Assembly: GCA_937625935.1 (NCBI GenBank)
Contig: OW569348.1
Coordinates: 496,001-560,000 of the forward strand
Reading direction: 5' to 3'
Source of the DNA: Tetramitus jugosus
Taxonomy: Eukaryota > Heterolobosea > Eutetramitea > Acrasida > Vahlkampfiidae
DNA length: 64,000 nt
Each line of letters opens with the position of its first letter. Positions within the stretch are counted from its first letter, which is position 1. The translations under genes and the position numbers were made by a program. Below, in pieces: positions 20,044-31,623 of the stretch. The notes under the pieces were generated by a model that ran no database searches, had not been told where the DNA came from, and was given only the letters and a program-made list of their open reading frames with translations.

Positions 20044-22077
20044 ATGCGTTCCATTTCAAAAAGAATCGCAAGCTCTGCACTCAACAACTGTCGCAAACAG
20101 ACCACTGCTACAGTAGTACCAAGTCTTTTGCGTCAACCAACACAACATCACAATGCTCTGTTCTCGCATCAACAACAACAACCACAACAACCACTCTTCT
20201 CTACTACTACTACTACTCTCAGAAACAACAGTACCAACTCTAACAACTCTAACAATAGCAATAGCAATAGCAACAATAGTCATAGCAGCAATGGTGGTGA
20301 CTCGAAAGCAAACAATGGCACAAGCTTTGTCAAAGTGTTGAAGATTACTTCAAAGTACATGGCATATGCTCTCATTATCGGAGCAGTGTCCTATGTCGTT
20401 GTTGAGATGATTGATGATTCGAATCAAGCAGCAGCATTGAATCCACTCGAAGCACAAGAGTTTCAACAAATGCTCAACAAGCAAGTTCAAGCAGCTGACT
20501 TACCACATGAAAAGTTTATGATTGATCACTCGGATCCTAATCGTAAGCCTCGATTGGTCATTATTGGTACTGGATGGGGTGCCATCTCATTGCTCCAGAG
20601 CATTGATCACACAAAGTACGAAGTGATTGTTGTCTCGCCTAGAAACTACTTTTTGTTTACACCAATGTTGCCATCGACAACAACTGGAGCAGTCGACTAT
20701 CGTTCCATTGTCGATCCAGTGAGAGCAATGATCTATAGAAAGACAAAGTCTCACGATCCAAACTTCAAGGACGCCATACATTACTATGAAGCCAAGTGCA
20801 ACAATGTGGATCATACAAACAATACGATTCTGTGCGATAAGACCAACTCCAAGGGAACAATGACCATTGAGTATGACAAGTTGGTGATCAGTGTGGGTGC
20901 TACGGTCAACACGTTTGGTACCAAGGGTGTCGAAGAGAACTGTCACTATCTCAAGGAAGTTGAACACGCAAGAAACATTAGAAAGGCTCTGATGACTGCA
21001 CTCGAAAAGGCGTCCTATCCAGAGACGAGTGAAGACGAGAAGAGAAGATTGTTGCACTTTGCGATTGTCGGAGGTGGTCCATCTGGTATTGAACTGTCAG
21101 CAGAGTTGAACGATTTCTTGGTGGATGAAGTCGAAAAGTTCTATCCTCATTTGAGATCGTACATGCAGATTTCAATTGTTGAGATGATGGATCACATTCT
21201 GAACACATTTGACAAGAAATTGTCAGAGTACACTGAGAAGAAGTTTGCCAGAGATCGCATCAATCTCATCACCAACAACAGAGTGTTGGAAGTGAGAGAG
21301 AAGGAGTTGGTAGTGTTTGATACCAAGACCCAGAAGACTAGCACCATACCATACGGTGTCTGTGTTTGGAGTACTGGTGTCAAGCAACAACCGCTCATTG
21401 AAACCATTGCAAAGTCATTGCCAAACTCTGCAAAGCACATGAGAGCCTTGGTGACCAATGGCTTCTGTGTCGTTCAGGATGTGCCACAACAGAACATCTA
21501 TGCCATTGGTGACTGCAGCAGAATTGAACAACAAAAGCTGTTGGACAAGATGGTGGATCTGTTCAGAGAGGCTGATGAAGACAAGGACGGTGTCTTGTCC
21601 ATGGCCGATTTTGAGTCATTGATCAAGAAGAGAAGCAAGGAATATCCACAACTATTGTTCCACGGTAACAAGGTTACTGAATTGTATGAAAAGTACGATC
21701 AAAACAAGGACGGAAAGTTGGATGAGCAAGAGTTTAAGGCCTTGTTGCAAATGGCTGATAACAGTTTGAGACCTCTACCAGCCACTGCCCAGGTCGCCTC
21801 TCAAGAGGGTGTATACTTGGCAGATCACTTGAACAAGGTAATGTCCGGTGACAAGAACATTCAACCATTTGTATATTCGAATTGGGGATCATTCGCATTT
21901 ATTGGTGGCAAGAGAGCTGTCGCAGATATTCCAGTGTACAAGAGTGGTGGATTTTTGAGTTTTGTTGCCTACAAGTCTGTCTACTGGCAAAAGCAAGTCT
22001 CATGGAAGAACAGATTTGCTCTGGGATATGACTGGATGAAGACTGTGTCTTTCGGAAGAGACATCTCAAAGATGTAA
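20044..22077 (+). CDS. Type II NADH dehydrogenase with EF-hand pair, mitochondrial
   Basis: 677 residues, intronless, ATG 20044. A basic, Ser-rich presequence (MRSISKRIASSALNNCRKQT) and a hydrophobic segment (MAYALIIGAVSYVVVEMI, near residue 110) suggest mitochondrial targeting with inner-membrane anchoring. Two Rossmann motifs bind FAD (RLVIIGTGWGAISLLQSI) and NADH (FAIVGGGPSGIELSAEL), and NYFLFTPMLPSTTTGAVD is the NDH-2 signature. Between the core and the C-terminal membrane-binding segment are two EF-hands, DEDKDGVLSMADFE and DQNKDGKLDEQEF, both with intact Asp/Glu ligands. By analogy with plant NDB-type enzymes, this is a rotenone-insensitive, calcium-controlled NADH:quinone oxidoreductase that bypasses complex I without pumping protons. 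Confidence 0.95.
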   Translation: MRSISKRIASSALNNCRKQTTATVVPSLLRQPTQHHNALFSHQQQQPQQPLFSTTTTTLRNNSTNSNNSNNSNSNSNNSHSSNGGDSKANNGTSFVKVLKITSKYMAYALIIGAVSYVVVEMIDDSNQAAALNPLEAQEFQQMLNKQVQAADLPHEKFMIDHSDPNRKPRLVIIGTGWGAISLLQSIDHTKYEVIVVSPRNYFLFTPMLPSTTTGAVDYRSIVDPVRAMIYRKTKSHDPNFKDAIHYYEAKCNNVDHTNNTILCDKTNSKGTMTIEYDKLVISVGATVNTFGTKGVEENCHYLKEVEHARNIRKALMTALEKASYPETSEDEKRRLLHFAIVGGGPSGIELSAELNDFLVDEVEKFYPHLRSYMQISIVEMMDHILNTFDKKLSEYTEKKFARDRINLITNNRVLEVREKELVVFDTKTQKTSTIPYGVCVWSTGVKQQPLIETIAKSLPNSAKHMRALVTNGFCVVQDVPQQNIYAIGDCSRIEQQKLLDKMVDLFREADEDKDGVLSMADFESLIKKRSKEYPQLLFHGNKVTELYEKYDQNKDGKLDEQEFKALLQMADNSLRPLPATAQVASQEGVYLADHLNKVMSGDKNIQPFVYSNWGSFAFIGGKRAVADIPVYKSGGFLSFVAYKSVYWQKQVSWKNRFALGYDWMKTVSFGRDISKM

Positions 22078-22209
22078 ATTCTGATCACACAATAAACAGA
22101 AACTTGTAAAACTTGTAACGCAGCTCCCTCCCGTTCAGACAAAAAAAACTTCAAAGCGAAAAAACAAACGAACAGGGCTCCTCTTGGCAAGGCCTCCGAA
22201 AGGATCATC

Positions 22210-24402
22210 ATGACAACCAAGAGATCAACAACAACACCAAAGAAACAACAGCAAAAAGGACAAAAAGTACTCATTACCTCCTTCTTCACAAAGTCCAACA
22301 AAGCCACACCACAACCCGCAGAAGACAGCAACAACAAGAATAGTTCGACAGATACCACCACTACCACCACTACACCAACAACTCCCTCAAGCCATCATGT
22401 TGCATCATCAAGTAGTGACATTCCTGTGAGTGAGAGAAACAAGAATGAATCGAATACTAATGATGATGACAATGATGTGAATAATGATGTGAATGATGAC
22501 GATGATGATTTTTTGGACTATGATCTCCTGTCTGGTTCCAAAAAGAAACAGGAGAAGAATCAATCACCACAATTGTCCGACAACAATGGATCATCATCAT
22601 CAACTACTACTACAACTGCATATACTACTACCTCAATGTCCCCCTACTATTATTATTTGAATGAAAAGATAGATACTGATCTCATACGTAAAATGAAGGA
22701 AATGGGTGAGAAGAGAGCACAATGGGATCGAAACATTAAGCAAGACATGGAATCAGATGCCAAGATTGCAAAAACAATGAAGGAGCTCGATGATCTCAAG
22801 AATATCACTACCATTTCCTATGAAGATGTTCAGAGATCATATATTCTCAATGATGACTCTGTTGCAATCACTCATGATGATAAGAATGATGATGATGATG
22901 ATTCCGATGAGGATAATGATGATGACAGACACAATGAAGATGGTCAAAATCGTTCAAAGAAACGAAAACGAGTCTATTCAGGAAATGAAGGCAACGATAA
23001 ACGCGATGGCATCAAAATTATTAGACAAATGGCCAAGAATCTAGGTGTACAGGGTATTCAATCATTGGGAAATCAAATGTACACGAAACAGGAGCTTCGG
23101 AGAATGAGAGAGACATGGATCTTTATTGTTGATCAGAGGACTTTTATTTTGCGTTTTGGCCTCTTTGATTCGAAGAGTAAGGCGAGTATTCCATTGGACA
23201 ATTCGTCCTCGTCCTCCTCTGCTGAAACGAACAGGATGATACAAATGCTGTACGATAGACAACGTCAAAGATTTTTGGCCTATTCCAACAAGACACAGTT
23301 GGTATCGTTGCCTGATAAGTGGAGTTCACTCATGAGTAAGTATGGAATTGAACTTTGTGCAGAGACGTTTGTACAAAATCAAAGCGCTCGAAAAGCTCAA
23401 GATGGTTCATTGCCAAACAGTCTGTCGAATTCAGAGCAGCTTCTTCTCGAAATAGACAATTCAATTGCCGAAATTATTGTTGATCTTGATAATACTTCTG
23501 ACGACATATCGGACCCATTATTGTCCAATCTGTTTCTATTGGTTTGGCGTCGGCGATTGCACATGATGGAGCGAAGCTCGAACAAGGGAGTGTTTGATCT
23601 GATTCGAGCAATCATTTCATACATTGATCGAATGAGAATCGAAAAAAACAAAAAACACGATACATGGTGTCACATACTGGATCAAGTCAAATCCTTTTAT
23701 TTTGAATCAACCATTCTATCGAACATCATGAAGAATAGTAGTGAATTGACATCTTTCTGCTCAATTATTCAAGCTCTGCTCGAAGAAACCTTTTTCACAG
23801 ATTTCAAGCAGCTAAAAGTGTTTACCATGACACTCTCGTTCGATATTGTTTCTCGATTGCTGCTGAGTGCTGAACGTCGCTCTTTGCTCGATGAATACAT
23901 CAAACTGATGTTGCGCGGAGTGGACCCGAACACTCAGTTTGAACTATCGATCCCTGAAAGCGAACTGTGCGTGAAGGTAAATCAATTTCTATTCCAAGAG
24001 TTGCTCCACATTCTGCGATATGTGTTCCTGGACAAGAGAAGCGAGAGGAAGTATCCTTTGATAGATGGTGAAGTGGATGAGAGTTATTTAGAGTTTAAGA
24101 AGCGAAATATTGCATTACTGGTTCATTTATGCAGGTTTTCGGGCAACTATTTGACACTTTTGCTCTTGGAACAGCATACGGGTATAGCCAAAGTTGTATT
24201 CAGGGACACAACCGCTATATCGGAACTTGTTGATACGACCCATAGTTTCCTCTCTCGTTTGTCTCAAGATATTCAACTCCAGGAGTTGACTGCGCACACC
24301 TCTTGCTTATCGCTTCTCGTGAGGCGTTATCAAACAATTCATACTTTCAATCGATCAGAGCAGTTCACCCTCGATAGTTGGTGTTTGAAGAATCAAGTAT
24401 AA
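22210..24402 (+). CDS. Large acidic protein with N-terminal PIP-like motif, unknown
   Basis: 730 residues from ATG 22210. Residues 17-25 read QKVLITSFF followed by basic TKSNK, close to a PCNA-interacting (PIP) box (hydrophobic, two spacer residues, two aromatics) but with Lys rather than Gln at the first PIP position. Then come Asp/Asn/Ser/Thr low-complexity tracts, a probable nuclear signal (RSKKRKRV), and from about residue 270 an all-helical region ending in EQFTLDSWCLKNQV. Both its position after low-complexity acid tracts and its helix-rich C-terminus recall genome-maintenance adaptor proteins, but I recognise no named domain. Poly-Asp tracts may be unstable. Intronless. Confidence 0.7.
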   Translation: MTTKRSTTTPKKQQQKGQKVLITSFFTKSNKATPQPAEDSNNKNSSTDTTTTTTTPTTPSSHHVASSSSDIPVSERNKNESNTNDDDNDVNNDVNDDDDDFLDYDLLSGSKKKQEKNQSPQLSDNNGSSSSTTTTTAYTTTSMSPYYYYLNEKIDTDLIRKMKEMGEKRAQWDRNIKQDMESDAKIAKTMKELDDLKNITTISYEDVQRSYILNDDSVAITHDDKNDDDDDSDEDNDDDRHNEDGQNRSKKRKRVYSGNEGNDKRDGIKIIRQMAKNLGVQGIQSLGNQMYTKQELRRMRETWIFIVDQRTFILRFGLFDSKSKASIPLDNSSSSSSAETNRMIQMLYDRQRQRFLAYSNKTQLVSLPDKWSSLMSKYGIELCAETFVQNQSARKAQDGSLPNSLSNSEQLLLEIDNSIAEIIVDLDNTSDDISDPLLSNLFLLVWRRRLHMMERSSNKGVFDLIRAIISYIDRMRIEKNKKHDTWCHILDQVKSFYFESTILSNIMKNSSELTSFCSIIQALLEETFFTDFKQLKVFTMTLSFDIVSRLLLSAERRSLLDEYIKLMLRGVDPNTQFELSIPESELCVKVNQFLFQELLHILRYVFLDKRSERKYPLIDGEVDESYLEFKKRNIALLVHLCRFSGNYLTLLLLEQHTGIAKVVFRDTTAISELVDTTHSFLSRLSQDIQLQELTAHTSCLSLLVRRYQTIHTFNRSEQFTLDSWCLKNQV

Positions 24403-24516
24403 GTATCATTGTTACATAATAGCTATTGGAATTGCGACTCGAATAATGAAAACTTTTTTAGTAGAATGAAGAGCAAGTTTAATGACAGACTGTTTATTCT
24501 GCGAAGAATAATACAT

Positions 24517-26341
<1,825 letters not shown>

Positions 26342-28255
26342 ATGAAACTTGAAAAAGCAATTCTATCCCCCCGAGGACACGAGCGAACACTATTCATGCT
26401 CTTGTTATTCATGTTAACGATATCGGTGTGGTCATACTTCGATACGGAGTCATCTGTGTTTGACCATCATTCTCACGATCCAAACTGTATTCATAACGAA
26501 ATTGTTAGTCGGACTGGTGGCGCTCCAATGCCACTCTACTACACAAATCACAACAGTACAATGCGCAAGTTGACCAGACATTTCAACAGAATCAAAAGAG
26601 CTCAGAAACAATGGTTCCAGTTAGTGTCACCAGAGATTGAATTTCAACCAATAAGAATTTCATTTGTGGGAATGTACAGAAACGACACTGGTAAATCATG
26701 TTACAAGGTTGGTGATAAAGTCAGAGTTGGAGGAAGTAGTTCTGACATATCTATTAGCCCCAATTTACCCTCGTGTACTTCAAGTGGCCAATCATTTGAT
26801 TGTTATGTTACTTGTGCAGAGAAGGATCTTATCACTCAAGATCGTATTCAATCACTTGAGACAGAAATACTTCCAAAGTTGAATGAATTTTTTCAATCCA
26901 GGTTACTGACAAGAAGGCTGGCAAGCAATATTGACACACCACAGAGTTGTTTGGACTTTGAGATTCCAGTAAGTTCTGTGAACGCAGAAACAACTGATTT
27001 ACTTATCGTGGTTGGAATGAGACCAGTGGTGGGAATTCTGGGTTATGCAGCACCATGTGGATTCGAGCAATTGTTCGGACGACCTGTCCTCGGAATTCTG
27101 AACATCAATCCAATATATTTGAATAATCTTGAATCAGTTCTCATCACTGCTATCCATGAATTTGTTCATGTCCTCGGGTTCAGCTCCAGTGTTTATGGCA
27201 ATTTTGTTGACTCAGAAGGTAAGCGACTCGGTTTGGACAAGATACTAAAAACTGAGACAAAACAGTTTACTGACTCCCAAGGAATCGCTACCTCCAAAGT
27301 GGTAAACAAACTCGTTACCCCTACTCTTGTCGATACAGTTCGCTCACACTTTGGGTGTTCAAGTGCAGATGGTGCTGAATTAGAAGACTATGGTGGATCG
27401 GGTTCTGCAGGCTCACACTTTGAAGCTACAGTGTTTATGAATGAGATTATGACGAGTAGTAATGCATTCGAACTGTTTACAAAGAGCCCAATCATTTCCC
27501 AATTTACACGTGCAATCTTAATCGATTCTGGTTGGTACCGTATCGATGCACAATTCCCTCAGCTTCAGTATGGCCGAGATACAGGGTGCTCAATCCTGAA
27601 CGAGCGCTGTGAGAATTGGCGCTTAGAGGATCAAGGATTAGATGGGTACTTTTGCAACCATACTTTCGATGAGGCAGGCAGAACCGTTTCTCAATGCACG
27701 TTTGATATGGGAAGTGTTGGCTTTTGTGGAATTGTTGACTATCATCAAAATCTCGGATACAACGAGCACCTGTCCAACAGCAGTCACGGAGGGCTCTCAT
27801 CCTATGATTTTTGCCCATTAGTCGCTCGTTTCTCAAATGGAGCATGTGCCCAAGGGCACGCGTGCTTTAACTCTAATCTTAATTCAAAACAACAACAAGA
27901 CAATAAGAGAGATGCAAAGTGCTACCAATACCGATGCGACGGCTCTCGTCTCTCTGTAGTGGTAGCCGGTAACACGATAATTGAATGTCCATCCGACGGG
28001 TCATTTCAAAGAGTTACTCAAGGGCTTCCAGCAGGTATCGAAGGGTACGTTGAATGTCCGAAGGGGGCATACAGACTTTTGTGCGAAGACTCTCAAGGCT
28101 CTTTGTCCTCAATTGATGCACCTGTGGCTCACTCCTCTCCGGAATCGTCGGGCAATATCCCAACAACAGAACCAAAGAATCTCTCCAACTCCTTGCGGTT
28201 CAGAGATCCTCAACTGTGGATCCTTCTCTCTTTTCTTCTCCTATTTTGTTTATGA
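26342..28255 (+). CDS. Leishmanolysin-like (M8) surface zinc metalloprotease
   Basis: 637 residues, intronless, ATG 26342. A hydrophobic N-terminal segment (TLFMLLLFMLTISVWSYF) works as signal peptide or anchor. The zinc motif is HEFVHVLGF (His272, Glu273, His276), and the distant third ligand is His359 in GSAGSHFEATVFMNEIM, both typical of family M8 (GP63). The C-terminal third is rich in cysteines, as in M8, and the protein ends in a hydrophobic tail (LQLWILLSFLLLFCL-like, after FRDP) with no charged end, which would fit a GPI-anchor signal or a tail anchor. Several NxS/T sites are present. By family knowledge these are cell-surface or secreted metzincins acting in adhesion, migration or feeding. 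The active site is intact. Confidence 0.92.
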   Translation: MKLEKAILSPRGHERTLFMLLLFMLTISVWSYFDTESSVFDHHSHDPNCIHNEIVSRTGGAPMPLYYTNHNSTMRKLTRHFNRIKRAQKQWFQLVSPEIEFQPIRISFVGMYRNDTGKSCYKVGDKVRVGGSSSDISISPNLPSCTSSGQSFDCYVTCAEKDLITQDRIQSLETEILPKLNEFFQSRLLTRRLASNIDTPQSCLDFEIPVSSVNAETTDLLIVVGMRPVVGILGYAAPCGFEQLFGRPVLGILNINPIYLNNLESVLITAIHEFVHVLGFSSSVYGNFVDSEGKRLGLDKILKTETKQFTDSQGIATSKVVNKLVTPTLVDTVRSHFGCSSADGAELEDYGGSGSAGSHFEATVFMNEIMTSSNAFELFTKSPIISQFTRAILIDSGWYRIDAQFPQLQYGRDTGCSILNERCENWRLEDQGLDGYFCNHTFDEAGRTVSQCTFDMGSVGFCGIVDYHQNLGYNEHLSNSSHGGLSSYDFCPLVARFSNGACAQGHACFNSNLNSKQQQDNKRDAKCYQYRCDGSRLSVVVAGNTIIECPSDGSFQRVTQGLPAGIEGYVECPKGAYRLLCEDSQGSLSSIDAPVAHSSPESSGNIPTTEPKNLSNSLRFRDPQLWILLSFLLLFCL

Positions 28256-28614
28256 TTCAAAATGATAAGCGACATGTCACTGAATATGGAATCAATTATC
28301 GCCCAGAATTTGATTTATTATTAGTACTCGTAAAAATACAACACAATATTTTACCTTTATACAACACACTCGGCACATCAACCGCAGAAAATCATTTGGA
28401 CCCTCGCAAGGTCTCAACCCTGGGCAGTAAAGAAGAAGACTTTTCCTCCATTTCTGGCACATCTAATCAATCAACACAATCACCGAAGCAACCGACCCAA
28501 CTGCCACAACTTGGAGAAAACAACAGCCTTCAAACAAATCAAGGCTCTCCGTGCATAAAAAATCAACAACCCAAACCAAAACAGACGGCGAAGAATAGTA
28601 GCTCCCCTATTTGA
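28256..28614 (+). other. 5' flank of the phosphodiesterase gene, with in-frame upstream ORF
   Basis: 359 bases. From ATG 28252 a 120-codon ORF runs in the same frame as the downstream gene and ends in TGA 28612-28614, directly before its ATG 28615. Its last 60 codons are Gln/Pro/Ser/Asn-rich like the downstream N-terminus. It is most simply a leader, but the arrangement is odd (see findings). Confidence 0.4.
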
Positions 28615-31600
28615 ATGACTACTACTCCTAATTATTATCATCGTTCCGGTAATCACGATACGAACATGTCACATTCCTCACCATCACCTTCGGTTGATGA
28701 TCAACAACAACAACAACAATTGACAGGCACCCACGATATCTTGCACTCTAGCTTTTGGCACAACAATAACAACGATCACAATCATAACAACAACAATAGT
28801 GGTCATCACTACAAAACAAATCAGGATGAACGAGATGGTGATCATGATTCGATCGGACAACAAACAACAAGAACAACGTCAAATAACAACAATTCTTCTC
28901 CTTCACCTTCCTCCTCCTCATCAATGTCACCACAAGATTCAGACTCTAGCACCTCCTCCAACAATAGTTCACCTCCATCATCATCCTCATCATCAGTCAA
29001 CAATGATGCGACAACGGCAGCAGCCACAGCAACAACAGAAACAACGAAACATGTCCTTATAGTCGATGATGACAGCATCTCTCGAAACGTCTTGTCCAAA
29101 ATGTTACAAAAACTCAATTATCAAGTAACGACAGCAGAAGGTGGAAGACAAGCTCTCATGCTCCTCTCTCAACAACACTCGACATTTACTTTGTTGCTTG
29201 TTGATGTTCTCATGCCCGATATTGATGGAATTGAACTTCTTCGGATATTTAAGAGGGCTCAATCCAGAGAAATACCCATTATTATGATCTCATCGAGTGA
29301 AGACCCAGAAACCATTGCACAGTGCTTCCAGAGTGGTGCCGCTGATTTTCTACAGAAGCCAATTAACTTTGAAGTGCTAAAGAATCGAGTAGAAGTGTGT
29401 GAGACGCTGCGGTTAGAGCGTGAAAATCGAAGTAAGCTCGCAGAACGAGTGAAGCAACAAGAGAGGGAACTACAGCAAATCAAGTCACAAATATCGGACA
29501 CTATTGAAACACCAATGCAAGTAGTTGTCAAGGAGTGTGCTGATCTCCTACAGGGCACTCACTCTGCTGAGCAATACAAGGGAGCTCTCATTGCTATTTT
29601 GAGGAGCTTAGGATCACGTGATTTGTACAAACCTGCCTTCTCCAACGTACTGGAGAGAGAGGGAATGGACAACAAAACGTTTCAATGGCTACAGAGTGAA
29701 TTGTTGAATGAGTCATATGCCAAGTCGGCACCATCAGTGCGTCATCGGTCCTCTCTATCGTCTGATGCACGTGCTTCATGGGATTCTTCTTCACTCCCAG
29801 GTCACGATCAAACCCAATCGGCAGATCAAACCCAGAAGCCATCTGCTGTCCCTCCACGTGAATCATCGGTCATCATCAAGAATACGATTCCTCATCTAGA
29901 ATCGTTTGCTTTCGATGTGTACGACTATCCACAGGATGAACTCATGGAGAATGTTGCTTTCATGTTTCATAATTTAGGTTTGCTTGATGAATTTAATGTA
30001 GATGTACAAAAGTTGTTCAATCTATTGCGAAAAATTAAGGAATCGTACCACGATAATCCCTACCATAATTTTTGGCATGCATTGGACGTGACTCAGTTTG
30101 TGTATGCATGCTTAAACTTGGATCGTATCGCAGCCTTTCTGAGTCCCCTGGACGTTTTTTGTCTCATAGTAGCCGCCTTGTGTCATGATTTGGATCATCC
30201 CGGCCTAAACAACACCTATCAAATCAATGCCAAGACTAAATTGGCTCTACTGTACAATGATATATCAGTTCTGGAGAATCATCATGCCTCACTATGCTTC
30301 ACTCTGTTGAACGATCCAGAGTGCAACATACTGGAGGGTTTAACAACGGATGAGCATCGAGAATTCCGAAAGAATGCCATATCGAATATTCTGGCCACGG
30401 ATATGGCACATCATTTTGAAATTATATCCAAGTTTCAAACTCGGTTACAAACTGGATCTCTATCAAAGGAGAACAAGGACGACAAGTGCCACTTGATGAA
30501 CATTGTGATTAAGTGTGCCGATGTATCAAATGCAGTTCGTCCATTCGTGACAGCCAAACGATGGGCCGAAAAAGTTGTGGAAGAGTTTGTACAACAAGGA
30601 GACAAAGAGAAGGAACTAGGTTTACAAGTTTCTCCTCTGATGGATAGAGAAAGTATGGACAAGGTTCAGTTACAGATCAATTTTATTGGTTATTTGGTAG
30701 AGCCTTTGTTCAAAGCGTTTGTTCAATATATACCTGCTGCTGGAACACTGTTGACAAACATGCAGGCAAATCGGAATCATTGGACAAGGTATTTGGAGAG
30801 ACAAAGAGAGCCCATCTCTCCAGACACTCCAGCTAACGCTGCTGCCAACCAAACGGTGGCAGTAGATGCGATCGTTGGCGACATGGAAGATGAAATTGTT
30901 GCCAAGACGAGAGGGTTCAACATTCTAGTCGTAGAGCAGCATGCACCATCAGAAGAAGCAATTAGGAATCTTCTACTCAAGAATGGTTACGAGACACAAT
31001 CGACCAAGAGTTTAGGAGAAGCACTCAAGATGATACAGAACAATTTGACTGTCTTTGATGCCATCGTGCTCGACTTTACAAATATTGAAGTGAATGAGAT
31101 TTTATCATTTGCAAAAGAAATACGAATTTTTGAACGATTGGAGAAGCATTACACTCCAATTCTTGGATTGATCAATCCTGAGTCGATGATTGACACCATC
31201 GAGGGGGTGAATATTATTCTGAAGAAACCAGTCCAAGCAAAATTCTTCATATCTCAAATTGAGAAATGCATTGACATATCAATGGATTATACTGAGCCTG
31301 TCAATGTACGGGCCGCTATTGAGCAATCTGGTGTAGATGAATCATTCGTGAGAGAATTGTTAGATTTGCTGATTGTTGACGGTAGATCGAAGATTGAGGA
31401 TCTCAGAGTGTACGCTGCAGAGCTCGACTGGGCAAACTTGAAGCTTCAAGCTCACTCCCTCAAAGGTGCAGCTGCACAATTAGCCTGTAAACCATTGGCT
31501 CAGGCTGCATTCATCGTTGAGAGGGCAGGCAAAATTCGCGAGATTGAAGGCCTGAGTAATTCTTTGGCCAGGCTGGAGCGGCGCCTTGATGAACTTCAAC

Positions 31601-31623
31601 GCTTTGTCGATACTCTTCCTTGA
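28615..31623 (+). CDS. REC-cyclic nucleotide phosphodiesterase-pseudoREC-HPt protein (RegA-like)
   Basis: 1002 residues, intronless, ATG 28615. After a Ser/Asn/His-rich leader come four domains. (1) Residues about 146-262: a response-regulator receiver with acid pair in LIVDDDS, phospho-Asp in LLLVDVLMPDIDG, Ser in IIMISSS and Lys in FLQKPI, all intact. (2) About 420-725: class I PDE catalytic domain with YHNFWHALDV, ALCHDLDHPG, KCADVSNAVRPF and the glutamine-bearing QINFIGYLVEPLF. (3) About 768-885: a second receiver fold, ILVVEQH...VLDFTN...KKP, in which the acid pair is Glu-Gln. (4) About 895-1002: a histidine phosphotransfer (HPt) domain with phospho-His in LKLQAHSLKGAAAQLA. Dictyostelium RegA has only REC-PDE and takes phosphate from the separate HPt protein RdeA. 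Here the HPt is fused, so phosphorelay may be internal. Likely cAMP hydrolysis controlled by histidine-kinase signalling. Confidence 0.93.
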   Translation: MTTTPNYYHRSGNHDTNMSHSSPSPSVDDQQQQQQLTGTHDILHSSFWHNNNNDHNHNNNNSGHHYKTNQDERDGDHDSIGQQTTRTTSNNNNSSPSPSSSSSMSPQDSDSSTSSNNSSPPSSSSSSVNNDATTAAATATTETTKHVLIVDDDSISRNVLSKMLQKLNYQVTTAEGGRQALMLLSQQHSTFTLLLVDVLMPDIDGIELLRIFKRAQSREIPIIMISSSEDPETIAQCFQSGAADFLQKPINFEVLKNRVEVCETLRLERENRSKLAERVKQQERELQQIKSQISDTIETPMQVVVKECADLLQGTHSAEQYKGALIAILRSLGSRDLYKPAFSNVLEREGMDNKTFQWLQSELLNESYAKSAPSVRHRSSLSSDARASWDSSSLPGHDQTQSADQTQKPSAVPPRESSVIIKNTIPHLESFAFDVYDYPQDELMENVAFMFHNLGLLDEFNVDVQKLFNLLRKIKESYHDNPYHNFWHALDVTQFVYACLNLDRIAAFLSPLDVFCLIVAALCHDLDHPGLNNTYQINAKTKLALLYNDISVLENHHASLCFTLLNDPECNILEGLTTDEHREFRKNAISNILATDMAHHFEIISKFQTRLQTGSLSKENKDDKCHLMNIVIKCADVSNAVRPFVTAKRWAEKVVEEFVQQGDKEKELGLQVSPLMDRESMDKVQLQINFIGYLVEPLFKAFVQYIPAAGTLLTNMQANRNHWTRYLERQREPISPDTPANAAANQTVAVDAIVGDMEDEIVAKTRGFNILVVEQHAPSEEAIRNLLLKNGYETQSTKSLGEALKMIQNNLTVFDAIVLDFTNIEVNEILSFAKEIRIFERLEKHYTPILGLINPESMIDTIEGVNIILKKPVQAKFFISQIEKCIDISMDYTEPVNVRAAIEQSGVDESFVRELLDLLIVDGRSKIEDLRVYAAELDWANLKLQAHSLKGAAAQLACKPLAQAAFIVERAGKIREIEGLSNSLARLERRLDELQRFVDTLP

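Noticed and set aside
28252..28614. Small gene upstream of the phosphodiesterase
   Set aside because: It starts inside the end of the metalloprotease gene and has only low-complexity sequence; retained as an odd leader in findings, not as a gene.
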